Positions 1 through 8,144 of a DNA stretch of 64,000 bases are shown here, in pieces. Position 1 is the stretch's first letter. The number at the start of each line of letters is the position of its first letter. A model generated the notes under the pieces. The model did not search any database, was not told where the DNA came from, and worked only from the letters and a program-made list of their open reading frames with translations. The DNA is from Candidatus Dojkabacteria bacterium (lineage in GTDB: Bacteria > Patescibacteria > Dojkabacteria > B142 > JAFGFJ01): the NCBI GenBank assembly GCA_016931155.1, contig JAFGFJ010000001.1, forward strand, positions 8,014 to 72,013, written 5' to 3'. A program made the position numbers and the translations under genes.

Positions 1-115
1 ACATATCACACCCCACCTGCTGATCCTAAACAGGTTTAACTAAACTCAGAGTTGATCATGGACAATTGGTTAGCAACAATTCTACACTCCAAACCCTCTT
101 AACTCAATAATTATT

Positions 116-1714
116 TCAAAAGCTGGTATATTCCCATACCCTCTCAAGAATCCTCACATAAAGAGGATCCTCTTCAAAAACAGGAGTCGGTTGCCACCAA
201 ACACAACCCTGGTTCTCAGGAATTCTGTCTACCTCTTCATATGTGATTTCCCCGGCAACAACCCTGTCTGCAAGATTATTACTACTTTGATGATATCCAC
301 ATGTTTTATGTGGAATCATTCTCATATCTAACAGCCTTCCTTTATACAGTGTAAAATTTACTATAATGCCCTCTCGTGTTGGATCGGTATGAGTCTGATC
401 GAAAATAAGATTACCAAGACTGTACCAGACAGGTATAGATTCCCCATCAGAGTTTTCCATTACCTCAACATTTTGCACCCAGTGAGGGTGGCTTCCCAGA
501 ACAAGGTCTGCTCCTGCAAGCACAAATTCCTTTGCCATCTCCCGCTGGTGTGTTGTTGCATAGTTTTTGTATTCAATCCCCCAGCTCATAAAAACAACCA
601 CAAAATCTGATTCACTTTTTGCCTCCTCTATATCCTTCATAATTTTTTCTCTGTCAATCGTAAGCGAACCATTAGATTCTCTTTTTGAATAACTGTTTAT
701 TCCCTGATATTCCTCACCAGCCCAGTAAAAATATGCGACATCGTCTGCACCAAGAAATGCAAACTTAATTCCATTTGCTTCAACAATTGTATGTGAACTG
801 GCAAATTCGATGTTGTCTCCTGTCCCAAAATTTTTTATACCTGCCTCATCCAGCAATCTTTTTGTATTTGCATACCCCTTTGATCCTGCATCTCCTGCGT
901 GATTCCCTGCAAGTGAAAGAACATCAAAGCCAACGTTTTTGAATGCTGGTATGACTTTTTCATCACTTACAAAAGTTGTGCAACCCGTGCATGGGACAGG
1001 ATCACCCAGATAAGAATTTTCCAACATTGCTAATGCAAGGTCAGCATCTTGAATATAGGGTCTAATCCTCTCAAACAGAAATTCTGCATTATCCGTTCTA
1101 TTCAACCAAAGCCTGTCAACAGCTCTTGCCAGAATCATTTCTCCTCCTGTAGAAAGTGTTGTAATTTGGTCTTTAGCAAAAGCCTTCGTATCTGCCAGTT
1201 CCCCTTCTTTATCTTTACTGGTAAGTACTTCTGTTTTTAAGGGATAATCCTCGAGACTTACCATTTTATCGAAGAGGTGGACACCCTCAACTGCCAGAGA
1301 TTTCAATCTGATATCTTTTTCGAATGGGTAAACAATTAGTATCGCATCTTTAGAAAGCGACGAAAAAGTATTAAAGTCGGGTTTTATTTTGGATGTCTCA
1401 GTAAGTTCTAATAAATCTTTTATCCTGCCAATCTCATCCTCTGAGATATTCTCTGAGAAATATATTTCTCTGGTCTTGAGTTCGTCCAAAGTTACTGAAT
1501 TACCAACGGTTTTGAAATGAGTCTGCGGAATGTAGTAATTGGTTAAATAGTACGCGTCTTTATCTACATCCGCATCAGAAATCTTCCCTCCCTCGTACTT
1601 AGGATAAAAAAAGTAAAAAAAGACCGGAAATGTAAGTAAAACCAACAGAATCAGCCAGCAAGGTGGTCTTTTTCTCTTCACCGGATCATAAGTTACAGCC
1701 ACTTTAGAAATCAT
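116..1714 (-). CDS. CapA/PgsA-family membrane-anchored metallophosphoesterase
   Basis: 532 aa. A lysine/arginine-flanked membrane segment lies at about residues 18-37, followed by a long extracytoplasmic part. The C-terminal half has the CapA (PGA_cap) signatures: GEMILAR, a conserved NSYLGDP segment, LSLAGNHAGD with Asn-His, VFMSWGIEY, GSHPHWVQ with two His, and SLGNLIFDQ. In known relatives this calcineurin-like fold is tied to poly-gamma-glutamate or other envelope polymers. The roughly 180-residue region between membrane segment and phosphoesterase domain is not recognised. ATG start with no overlap to neighbours. Family membership is secure; the substrate is unknown. A possible link to the amino-acid ligases at 53-57 kb is speculation. 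Confidence 0.85.
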   Translation of the reverse strand: MISKVAVTYDPVKRKRPPCWLILLVLLTFPVFFYFFYPKYEGGKISDADVDKDAYYLTNYYIPQTHFKTVGNSVTLDELKTREIYFSENISEDEIGRIKDLLELTETSKIKPDFNTFSSLSKDAILIVYPFEKDIRLKSLAVEGVHLFDKMVSLEDYPLKTEVLTSKDKEGELADTKAFAKDQITTLSTGGEMILARAVDRLWLNRTDNAEFLFERIRPYIQDADLALAMLENSYLGDPVPCTGCTTFVSDEKVIPAFKNVGFDVLSLAGNHAGDAGSKGYANTKRLLDEAGIKNFGTGDNIEFASSHTIVEANGIKFAFLGADDVAYFYWAGEEYQGINSYSKRESNGSLTIDREKIMKDIEEAKSESDFVVVFMSWGIEYKNYATTHQREMAKEFVLAGADLVLGSHPHWVQNVEVMENSDGESIPVWYSLGNLIFDQTHTDPTREGIIVNFTLYKGRLLDMRMIPHKTCGYHQSSNNLADRVVAGEITYEEVDRIPENQGCVWWQPTPVFEEDPLYVRILERVWEYTSF

Positions 1715-1803
1715 AGTCCTCAGAAATTAAAAATCTATGAGTATAGCACGTAGATTTATGCTTATATTTACGAGCAGCAATCAGGCAAATAGTCTGGCGG
1801 GCT

Positions 1804-2364
1804 TTACTTCGAGAGAAAAACAAACCTCATAGGAATTTCCTCACCAAGAAAATCTTCTTCTTTTACTTTGAGTTTTGATTCTTTCTCAAAATCCGCATGC
1901 CCTAGACCTAATACAAATTTTTTCACTCCTTCTTCTTCTTCCCCCAAAGGAACAACAATATAGGGATCAACCAAATTGACCATCTTTTTTGCAAAATCTG
2001 CATTCCTTACAGAAAGAAAAAGGATATCAATAACCCCCATTTCGTCACGAATAGACTCAGGCAAACTTTCTACACTCTCTCCAATAAAACAAACGTTCAC
2101 ATTATCGATATTTATTTCAAAAATATCGGCTTTTTGTTTGTCTATACCTACCCCTGTCTGGTAAGCACTTACAAGTACATCACTTCTTTCATATTCTCCG
2201 GGAGAAAAAACCTGAAAAATCCCTCCATTAGAGACCTTTTCTCCACCAACAACAAAACTCGTACCATCCTTTATCGTCCTACCTGTCTCTTTTGGATTAA
2301 CAAGAACCTTGGCGTTTTTACCCGCAAGAACAACCGAAAAAGATTCTACTAATTGAACTTCCAT
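1804..2364 (-). CDS. MBL-fold protein lacking metal-binding motif (UlaG-like, degenerate)
   Basis: 186 aa, all-beta pattern. The pattern VVGGEKVSNGGIFQVFSPGEYE ... VCFIGES ... IDILFLSVRNADFAKKMVNLVDPYIVVPLG resembles the half-domain of UlaG-like metallo-beta-lactamase proteins. The HxHxDH metal motif is not visible. A shortened, probably non-catalytic or very divergent member is the best guess. It follows a 337-bp non-coding stretch and is transcribed toward the CapA-like gene. Function unknown. Confidence 0.55.
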   Translation of the reverse strand: MEVQLVESFSVVLAGKNAKVLVNPKETGRTIKDGTSFVVGGEKVSNGGIFQVFSPGEYERSDVLVSAYQTGVGIDKQKADIFEINIDNVNVCFIGESVESLPESIRDEMGVIDILFLSVRNADFAKKMVNLVDPYIVVPLGEEEEGVKKFVLGLGHADFEKESKLKVKEEDFLGEEIPMRFVFLSK

Positions 2365-2700
2365 AGCAATGTGTCAAAAAATTAATAAGTGAACATAATC
2401 AATCTTAGCTTTTATTTGAAAGTTTCTCAAGGGGAATTTATGAAGAATGCTATACACCCACCTAAATCAAATAATCCCGAAGTTATCCACAACTCGATGT
2501 TTTTAGTTGCACGGGAAATGCTTTAATACTTTAAAGTGTTTTATATATTAAATTACGTAACATTGTTTTCCTGCTGTGGAGGAATTTTTGTGCGCACAAC
2601 GACCTGTTTAAAAACCACACAAGGGATGACACCAAACACATATACTCACAAGTTCCAACAGACCTGTGTATAGAATAGGAGATACAAATACCAAATATAT
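2365..2700. other. Non-coding 336-bp stretch with a DnaA-box match and a 12-bp palindrome
   Basis: No coding frame is supported here. A perfect DnaA-box consensus TTATCCACA sits at 2483-2491. A one-mismatch copy (CTATACACA, minus strand) lies near 2664. The 12-bp palindrome TTGTGCGCACAA spans 2588-2599, and an AT-rich run lies near 2535-2560. This could be a DnaA-regulated promoter or a chance match. The neighbours (no dnaA, dnaN or gyrB) do not suggest a replication origin. Confidence 0.3.
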
Positions 2701-3303
2701 TTATTGAGAGAATTGACCCGGCTGGAAGAAAAACCTCAAAATACCAAAAGTAATGACAATACCGACCAATGCCCCGATTATTACCTGAGAGACAGTATGC
2801 TTTTTTTCATAAACTCTTGACCACCCCACAAGGAGAACCAGCACAAAAAGAAGTGAGTATGGCCATCCCGAAAAATATGCCATTATCGTAACCATAACGG
2901 CATTGGTAGAGGTATGAATACTAAGAAGCCAGAACTTATTAACTAGAGCAACCAAAGCCCCTGGAGCTATAAGCAAGAGCATAAATTTAGCCAAGTTATA
3001 TTGTCCTCCAAACAACGAAACGCCAATTAATAGAAGATCACAAAACAGGAACATCAACAGTATTAGTATTCTCTTCTTCCTGTCCCTTGTGTCCGGATCC
3101 TCTATTATCCTTAACTGCATGAAAGCTATAAAAACAGTGAAAGGAACAACCAGAAGGAGGAAAAAAGACATAACTTCCAGACTTCTACTCCCGGAAAATA
3201 GCTCTTTTGCTTCAAAAAGCAGATAGGCTACCATATACATCACCCAGCTAACTGGACTCAAGATGGAGCCTACTATTATCGCAAAAGTTTTGACAAATCT
3301 CAT
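2701..3303 (-). CDS. PAP2-superfamily-like integral membrane phosphatase
   Basis: 200 aa with five or six hydrophobic helices. The C-terminal third carries HTSTNAVM and then SRVYEKKHTVSQVIIGALVG. These match the second and third phosphatase motifs of the PAP2 family (the SGHT-like and SRxxxxxH-like motifs), though the first motif is weak. Such enzymes dephosphorylate lipid phosphates such as undecaprenyl-PP or phosphatidic acid at the membrane. Its start overlaps the stop of the preceding frame (3300-3614) by 4 bp, which suggests translational coupling. Substrate unknown. Confidence 0.6.
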   Translation of the reverse strand: MRFVKTFAIIVGSILSPVSWVMYMVAYLLFEAKELFSGSRSLEVMSFFLLLVVPFTVFIAFMQLRIIEDPDTRDRKKRILILLMFLFCDLLLIGVSLFGGQYNLAKFMLLLIAPGALVALVNKFWLLSIHTSTNAVMVTIMAYFSGWPYSLLFVLVLLVGWSRVYEKKHTVSQVIIGALVGIVITFGILRFFFQPGQFSQ

Positions 3304-3614
3304 AATACAGTCAACTTATATGACCCGGGACTATAATAATTCGGGAACCCGGTTAGTTTAACTAGTTTTCCATTTTTACTGTCAATCATCCCTATTTGAT
3401 ACTTTATTATAACAATAAAATCTCCTGAGGATAATTGCATCCACTCAACAGGATACTGCCCTCTATAGCCAAACCAGGAGATTAAAGTAGTCTTTGTATT
3501 TTCTTTTGTATTAATAAGCCGGAGCTTATTTATGCCAACAACTGATTCCTTTATTTCCAATCTATAATTCTCATTTATTTCCTGAGGTTTAATAGTATTA
3601 GTACTGACTACCAC
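3300..3614 (-). pseudogene. Downstream part of a disrupted HAAS-type membrane protein (beta-rich domain)
   Basis: The annotated frame begins at a GTG (3614) and gives 104 aa of beta-rich sequence: NYRLEIKES, NKLRLINTKENTKTTLISW, GDFIVIIKYQ, MIDSKNGKLVKL. The same frame stays open upstream to a stop at about 3837, so it overlaps the end of the HAAS gene in a different frame. The upstream extension is hydrophobic. The most likely reading is the C-terminal piece of a once longer membrane protein, cut off by a frameshift and an in-frame TGA (3776-3778). An independently translated small protein cannot be excluded. Confidence 0.4.
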
Positions 3615-3775
3615 ACTAAATCTCTCGTTCTGATCAAAGAACGAATAAATCGGATATAGATATATATTAATAAAACTGTCAGAAAAGATCCTGAATAGTA
3701 TGCTACCTCTGGAAATGCTGACCGGGTAATTATTATGCTGGTATTCACCACAGGATTCTGTCCTTCCACATTCTT

Positions 3776-4081
3776 TCAGATAAGTATAATGAAAAAAATT
3801 TGAAATTCTCTGTTTTTTATCATTTTTATTAAGAAATTAACTAAATTAAGCAAAAAGCCTTGATGAATACTTTCAATTTCAGTAGATATATCATTAACAT
3901 TACCAAAATCCTTAAAAGCAACATTAATTGCTTCTTTTTCTGTTTTTCCAAGCAAGATAAGCTCCGTAGCCTTTTCAAAAATATGTGAGCCTAGTTCTTC
4001 TCTAAACATACATTTTGAATTTTTATCCAAAGACAAGCTCACCAACTTTGTATTTATCAGATCCTGGAGATTATTTTTCAT
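3776..4081 (-). CDS. HAAS-domain (DUF1700-like) protein, probably truncated
   Basis: 101 aa. Residues 1-75 are helical and match the short HAAS signalling domain encoded next to PadR regulators: MxxxLxxLxxxxExxxHIFEKAxELxxxGKTEKEAINVAFKDFGNV. The protein ends just as a membrane helix begins (EFQIFFIILI, then TGA). After that TGA the same frame continues for about 55 codons with plausible membrane-protein sequence, including a second hydrophobic stretch. This suggests a nonsense mutation or sequence error. Its start overlaps the padR stop by 11 bp, so the two are co-transcribed. Confidence 0.6.
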   Translation of the reverse strand: MKNNLQDLINTKLVSLSLDKNSKCMFREELGSHIFEKATELILLGKTEKEAINVAFKDFGNVNDISTEIESIHQGFLLNLVNFLIKMIKNREFQIFFIILI

Positions 4082-4424
4082 TAAGAATAAAGCTTTTTGT
4101 GTTAAAAAATAGTTTGTCTATTAGAGTGCTAAATTTCTTCCATTCCTCCCTTGCCTCCTTTATTTTCCTTTTTCCTTTTTCAGTGATGTGATAGTACTTT
4201 CTTTTTGGAAGGTTTTCCTGCTCAATCCAATAACTTTCAAGCATTCTTCCTCTTTCCAATTTGTGCAAAATTGGATAGATCGTCCCTTCACCCAGCTTCA
4301 GCGAATTATCACTAAGCTGTTTAATTTGTTTGATAATCTGGTAACCATATTTGTCCCCACTATTCAAAGAGGTAAGTATCATTGTATTTGTGGTTCCCTT
4401 TAGTAATTCTTTTGAGTAATTCAT
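4071..4424 (-). CDS. PadR-family transcriptional regulator
   Basis: 117 aa, the size of a compact PadR repressor. The N-terminal winged helix reads ILTSLNSGDKYGYQIIKQI, LKLGEGTIYPILHKLERGRMLESYW, then KRKYYHITEKGKRKI, followed by one dimerisation helix. It is the first gene of a padR-HAAS unit. A perfect 9-bp inverted repeat overlaps its predicted -10 element (see 4445-4469), so negative autoregulation is likely. The ligand is unknown; PadR proteins next to HAAS genes often respond to envelope or membrane stress. Confidence 0.85.
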   Translation of the reverse strand: MNYSKELLKGTTNTMILTSLNSGDKYGYQIIKQIKQLSDNSLKLGEGTIYPILHKLERGRMLESYWIEQENLPKRKYYHITEKGKRKIKEAREEWKKFSTLIDKLFFNTKSFILNEK

Positions 4425-4444
4425 AATTTTAAATTAATATATCA

Positions 4445-4469
4445 TATTACGATGTAGTATATCGTAATA
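4445..4469 (-). promoter_or_regulatory. Probable PadR operator (inverted repeat)
   Basis: TATTACGAT (4445-4453) and ATCGTAATA (4461-4469) are perfect inverted 9-mers separated by 7 bp, 20 bp upstream of the padR ATG. Size and symmetry fit a PadR dimer site. The right arm covers the predicted -10 hexamer of the padR promoter. Confidence 0.65.
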
Positions 4470-4489
4470 CAACCTATATAAAATGTCAA
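4461..4489 (-). promoter_or_regulatory. padR promoter
   Basis: On the minus strand, a consensus TTGACA (4484-4489) is followed by a 17-bp spacer and TACGAT (4461-4466, four of six consensus bases). The start of transcription would fall within the operator, about 30 nt before the ATG. Confidence 0.6.
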
Positions 4490-4651
4490 GTGAGGGTGAG
4501 AAACTACTGACAATTTGCTGGGTATCGGAATCAAATAAGGCAACTACCCCTGCCTGATCATACTTTCGGTGTCATTTATGACCTGGCAACTTGTCCTCCA
4601 GACCTCCTTGTCAATCTTACCAACTATGCTATAATCATCTCGTTAAAATCG

Positions 4652-4972
4652 ATGAAAACAGACGTTCACCCAAAATATAATAGTGAAGTTACAGTTACCT
4701 GCAGTTGCGGGAATACTTTCAAGACAGGCTCTACGGTAGAGAGTATCAAGGTTGAGCTTTGCTACAACTGTCACCCTTTCTATACAGGAAAACAAAGGAT
4801 TGTTGACACAGAGAATCTTGTAAAGAAATTCGAAGAAAAGGCAAAGAGTGCACAAAAGGAAAAATCCGCTTTAAAGAAAGAGAAATTACAGAAAAGAAGA
4901 AAATCAAAAGTTACAGAGATCAAAGCTGGCGAAGCACTTACTCTGAAAGATATGCTTAAGCAATATAAATAG
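4652..4972 (+). CDS. rpmE: 50S ribosomal protein L31 with lysine-rich C-terminal tail
   Basis: 106 aa. Residues 1-60 are a zinc-type L31: MKTDVHPKYNSEVTVTCSCG, then CYNCHPFYTGKQRIVDT, with four cysteines for the metal. Normal L31 is about 70 aa. Here a charged coiled tail of roughly 40 residues (KKFEEKAKSAQKEKSALKKEK...) follows. It heads the conserved rpmE-prfA-prmC order, on the plus strand opposite padR. Confidence 0.93.
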   Translation: MKTDVHPKYNSEVTVTCSCGNTFKTGSTVESIKVELCYNCHPFYTGKQRIVDTENLVKKFEEKAKSAQKEKSALKKEKLQKRRKSKVTEIKAGEALTLKDMLKQYK

Positions 4973-5037
4973 TCTACTCCATTTTCATTTTTCACCTTTC
5001 CTTTCAGAGGATTTGAGTTTATGATTTTGTATCCCAA

Positions 5038-6084
5038 ATGATAAATATAGAAAAGTTAAAAAAAGAACAGGATGACCTGGCAAGAAAGATTCAGGATCCA
5101 AGTCTGAGTAAGGAACCTGGGGCATTCAAACGTGTTTCGACAAGGCTTTCTGAACTGGAAGAGATAATTAACACTTACAACGAAATCAAAGATCTTCAAA
5201 ATCAGATAGAAGAAGCTCAGGAACTAATAAAATCAAGCGACGAAGATATGAAAAAGCTCGCCCAGGATGAATTGAAAGTACTAAATGAAAAAATTAAGAC
5301 ACTCAATTCAAAAATTGAAGAACTTACCATTGAGAAAGATCCGAATGATTACAGAAATGTACTTATTGAAATACGTGCCGGAACAGGAGGAGATGAAGCT
5401 GCACTTTTTGCAGAGAACCTCTACCGGATGTACCTGAAATACGCAGAAAGAATGGGGTGGAAAGTTGAAGAATACAGCAGTAGCAGAACAGGCAACGGCG
5501 GTTATAAAGAAGTCATTGCCCTTTTCTCAGGGGATAATGCTTACGGAGAATTAAAACTGGAAAGCGGTGTACATAGAGTCCAGAGGGTTCCAGTAACCGA
5601 AAGTTCCGGACGAATTCATACCTCTACAGCCTCAGTAGTAGTCCTTCCAGAAATAGAAGATCTTGAGGTTGAGGTCAAAGACGAGGATTTAAAAATAGAT
5701 GTTTTCCGTGCAGGAGGACCCGGAGGACAAAGTGTAAATACAACTGATTCAGCAGTAAGGATAACCCACCTTCCGTCAGGTCTCGTAGTTAGCGTTCAAG
5801 ATGAAAAATCCCAGCTTAAGAACAAAGCCAAAGCAATAAAGATATTGAAAAGCAGACTTTACGACATGAAACTTGCAGAAGAGGAGAAAAGAGAGTCCGA
5901 AAAAAGAAAGAATGCAATGAAGGGTGGAGACCGCTCGGCAAAAATACGCACTTACAATTTTCCACAAAGCAGGATCACAGACCACAGGATAAAGAAGAGC
6001 TGGCACAACATGCAGTCTATACTCGGAGGCGATCTCGAGGAAATAATTAAAACGACTGGAAGAGAATTAAATACGCAAAAGTGA
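5038..6084 (+). CDS. prfA: Peptide chain release factor 1
   Basis: 348 aa. Recognises UAA/UAG in the ribosomal A site and triggers peptide release. The codon-recognition P-x-T motif appears as RVPVTE, the position typical of RF1. The catalytic GGQ loop is in RAGGPGGQSVNTTDSAVRITH. The N-terminal coiled coil is complete. The gene ends in TGA, which overlaps the GTG start of prmC (GTGA), so the methyltransferase that modifies the GGQ glutamine is translationally coupled. This overlap also shows TGA is read as a stop in this organism. Confidence 0.97.
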   Translation: MINIEKLKKEQDDLARKIQDPSLSKEPGAFKRVSTRLSELEEIINTYNEIKDLQNQIEEAQELIKSSDEDMKKLAQDELKVLNEKIKTLNSKIEELTIEKDPNDYRNVLIEIRAGTGGDEAALFAENLYRMYLKYAERMGWKVEEYSSSRTGNGGYKEVIALFSGDNAYGELKLESGVHRVQRVPVTESSGRIHTSTASVVVLPEIEDLEVEVKDEDLKIDVFRAGGPGGQSVNTTDSAVRITHLPSGLVVSVQDEKSQLKNKAKAIKILKSRLYDMKLAEEEKRESEKRKNAMKGGDRSAKIRTYNFPQSRITDHRIKKSWHNMQSILGGDLEEIIKTTGRELNTQK

Positions 6085-6938
6085 CGAAAAGAAGAAACAA
6101 AAAAATATCAGAAATGGAACTGGAAATACTTACTTCCTTTATTCTTGGAAAACCAAAAGAGTTTTCGATCGCAAATCCGGATTTTGTACTTTCAAAGTTA
6201 GAAAAAAAGAAGTTGAGTGAACTAATAAAAAGACGCTTGAGTCAGGAACCTCTTGCCTATATCCTCGGAAAAAAAGAATTTTTCGGTCTTGATTTCAAAG
6301 TCAACAAAAATGTTCTAATCCCGCGACCCGAAACCGAACACCTTGTCGAAGAAGCAGTAAAAGCGATCATAGGAATCAGAGACAATCAGCCGGATAGAGT
6401 CATAAAAATACACGAACTTGCAACTGGATCAGGTGCTATCATAGTCAGTCTGGCACACGAACTCGTTAGTAGAAGATATGAGAAGAATTTGGAATTCGAG
6501 GCAAGCGATATTTCAGAAGAAGCAATGAAAGTTGCAAGAGAAAATGCAAAAAAACTTCTCAAGGAAAATAACCACATTTTATTCCGTCAAATAGATATTC
6601 TCAAAACAGAAATCAATATATCTGCAGATATATTGATTTCAAACCCGCCCTACATACCTTCTACAAAGATTGCCCAACTCGACAAAACCATACGAAATTT
6701 CGAGCCCTGGCTGGCTCTGGACGGAGGTAATGATGGACTTGAATACTACCATGCAATATTCGGTCACATTCAAAGAACAAGACCAGGGATAGTCCTGCTT
6801 GAGATCGAAAGCACCAATACGGAAAAGATAAGAAAGACGGCAAAAGATACTCTCAAGAATTATTCGGTAGACACAATAAAAGACCTGGCTGGAAAAGATA
6901 GAATATTAAAACTTAATTACCTCCCCTTTCCCCAATAG
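6081..6938 (+). CDS. prmC: Release factor glutamine methyltransferase
   Basis: 285 aa. SAM-dependent N5-methylation of the GGQ glutamine in RF1. Family marks: QEPLAYILGKKEFFGLDFKVNKNVLIPRPETE in the N-terminal domain, SAM-binding ELATGSGAIIVSLA, and the catalytic NPPY in ISNPPYIPS. GTG start overlapping the prfA stop by 4 bp. Its 3' end overlaps the convergent htrA-like gene by 26 bp. Confidence 0.95.
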   Translation: MTKRRNKKISEMELEILTSFILGKPKEFSIANPDFVLSKLEKKKLSELIKRRLSQEPLAYILGKKEFFGLDFKVNKNVLIPRPETEHLVEEAVKAIIGIRDNQPDRVIKIHELATGSGAIIVSLAHELVSRRYEKNLEFEASDISEEAMKVARENAKKLLKENNHILFRQIDILKTEINISADILISNPPYIPSTKIAQLDKTIRNFEPWLALDGGNDGLEYYHAIFGHIQRTRPGIVLLEIESTNTEKIRKTAKDTLKNYSVDTIKDLAGKDRILKLNYLPFPQ

Positions 6939-8130
6939 TCACTTCTAATTCACTTGTTGCCCCATTTCTAAGAATTGTAAGTTTTGCTTTCGCTCCGATT
7001 TCTTGTTCCTGAATATATATTGTCAGAGATTTACCCTCAAAAGTCCCGCTATTGAAGGCAACAATTACATCCCCGGAAAGAATTCCTGCTGCTTCTGCAG
7101 GTCCATCTGTAACGACACTACTAACTGAAGCCCCAATAACGGACTCCCCGTTTATAAAAACCAGTTTATTTGTGTACGCTACTCCAATAAATGGAACCCT
7201 CAGCCTGCCAAACTCATTGAGCTCCTGAATTTTCTTTTTTACTCTGTTAATTGGAAGAGCAAAAGACAGATTATCCGCACCTGCAACTCGTGCAAAACTC
7301 ACTCCAATCACTTCAGAAGAAGAATTCAAAAGTGGCCCGCCTGAATTACCAGGATTAATTGCTGCATCAGTTTGGATAACATCCTCATAGACACTGTTTG
7401 GACCAAATCCGAATCCCGAACCAACTTTTACCTCTCTGTGAAGACCACTTATTATTCCTGAAGTCACAGTACCTTCAAGGCTTCCCAAAGGATTTCCAAT
7501 TGCAATAACTGTCTGCCCAGGTTTCAGCTTGTCAGAATCCCCCAGTGCAATAAAAGGAAAGTCCCCACCTTCTATTTCCATAAGAGCTATGTCATTCAGT
7601 ACATCCCTGTATATATCTTTTACAACAATTGTTTCCTGTTTGTCCTTGAAGCTAACAAAGTACTCAGCAGTAACATCTGAAACAACATGCTGATTTGTTA
7701 CTACAAGACCACTTGGGGAGACAACAAAACCGCTTCCAATAACTTGACTTTCTCCTCCCTTTTTTGCCCCTATTGCAACAACTGCCGGGCTCACTTTTTC
7801 AAACACATTACTTACAACTACCTCCTCCTCAGTCACCTGCGGAGATCCCTGATCAGATCCTTCCTTTATTGGAAATCTATTGTCCTGTGTTTCTTCATCC
7901 GGCTTTATCTGCTCCAAATCAGCACAATTCAATACATCATAAATATCCGAGCTGCTTGTGAAATTCGGACATACTTGCCTGCTTATATAACCAGTAAACC
8001 AAAGCAAGCCTGTAACGAGTAACAATACAAAAATACAACCAAATGAAATGACGAAACAAGTCAGAATCAACTTCCAACTCCTTTTCTTTTTTACTTTAAC
8101 TTTTGCTTTCTCGACCTCGGGTTCAGCCAT
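6913..8130 (-). CDS. HtrA/DegP-like membrane-anchored serine protease with PDZ domain
   Basis: 405 aa. A lysine-rich cytoplasmic tip is followed by a membrane anchor (about residues 20-48) and a trypsin-like domain with His148 (TNQHVV), Asp180 (LNDIALMEI) and Ser263 (NPGNSGGPL). One PDZ domain lies at about 315-400 (VTDGPAEAAGILSGDVIVAFN). Expected role: quality control of misfolded envelope proteins. It is last in a run with ctpA and the 707-aa gene, 14 bp after ctpA. Confidence 0.93.
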   Translation of the reverse strand: MAEPEVEKAKVKVKKKRSWKLILTCFVISFGCIFVLLLVTGLLWFTGYISRQVCPNFTSSSDIYDVLNCADLEQIKPDEETQDNRFPIKEGSDQGSPQVTEEEVVVSNVFEKVSPAVVAIGAKKGGESQVIGSGFVVSPSGLVVTNQHVVSDVTAEYFVSFKDKQETIVVKDIYRDVLNDIALMEIEGGDFPFIALGDSDKLKPGQTVIAIGNPLGSLEGTVTSGIISGLHREVKVGSGFGFGPNSVYEDVIQTDAAINPGNSGGPLLNSSSEVIGVSFARVAGADNLSFALPINRVKKKIQELNEFGRLRVPFIGVAYTNKLVFINGESVIGASVSSVVTDGPAEAAGILSGDVIVAFNSGTFEGKSLTIYIQEQEIGAKAKLTILRNGATSELEVTIGERGGN

Positions 8131-8144
8131 GATATTTATATAAT

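Noticed and set aside
3776..3778. TGA as a sense codon (recoded genetic code)
   Set aside because: prfA ends in TGA overlapping the prmC start, and other core genes show no internal TGA. A broken gene explains the site better.
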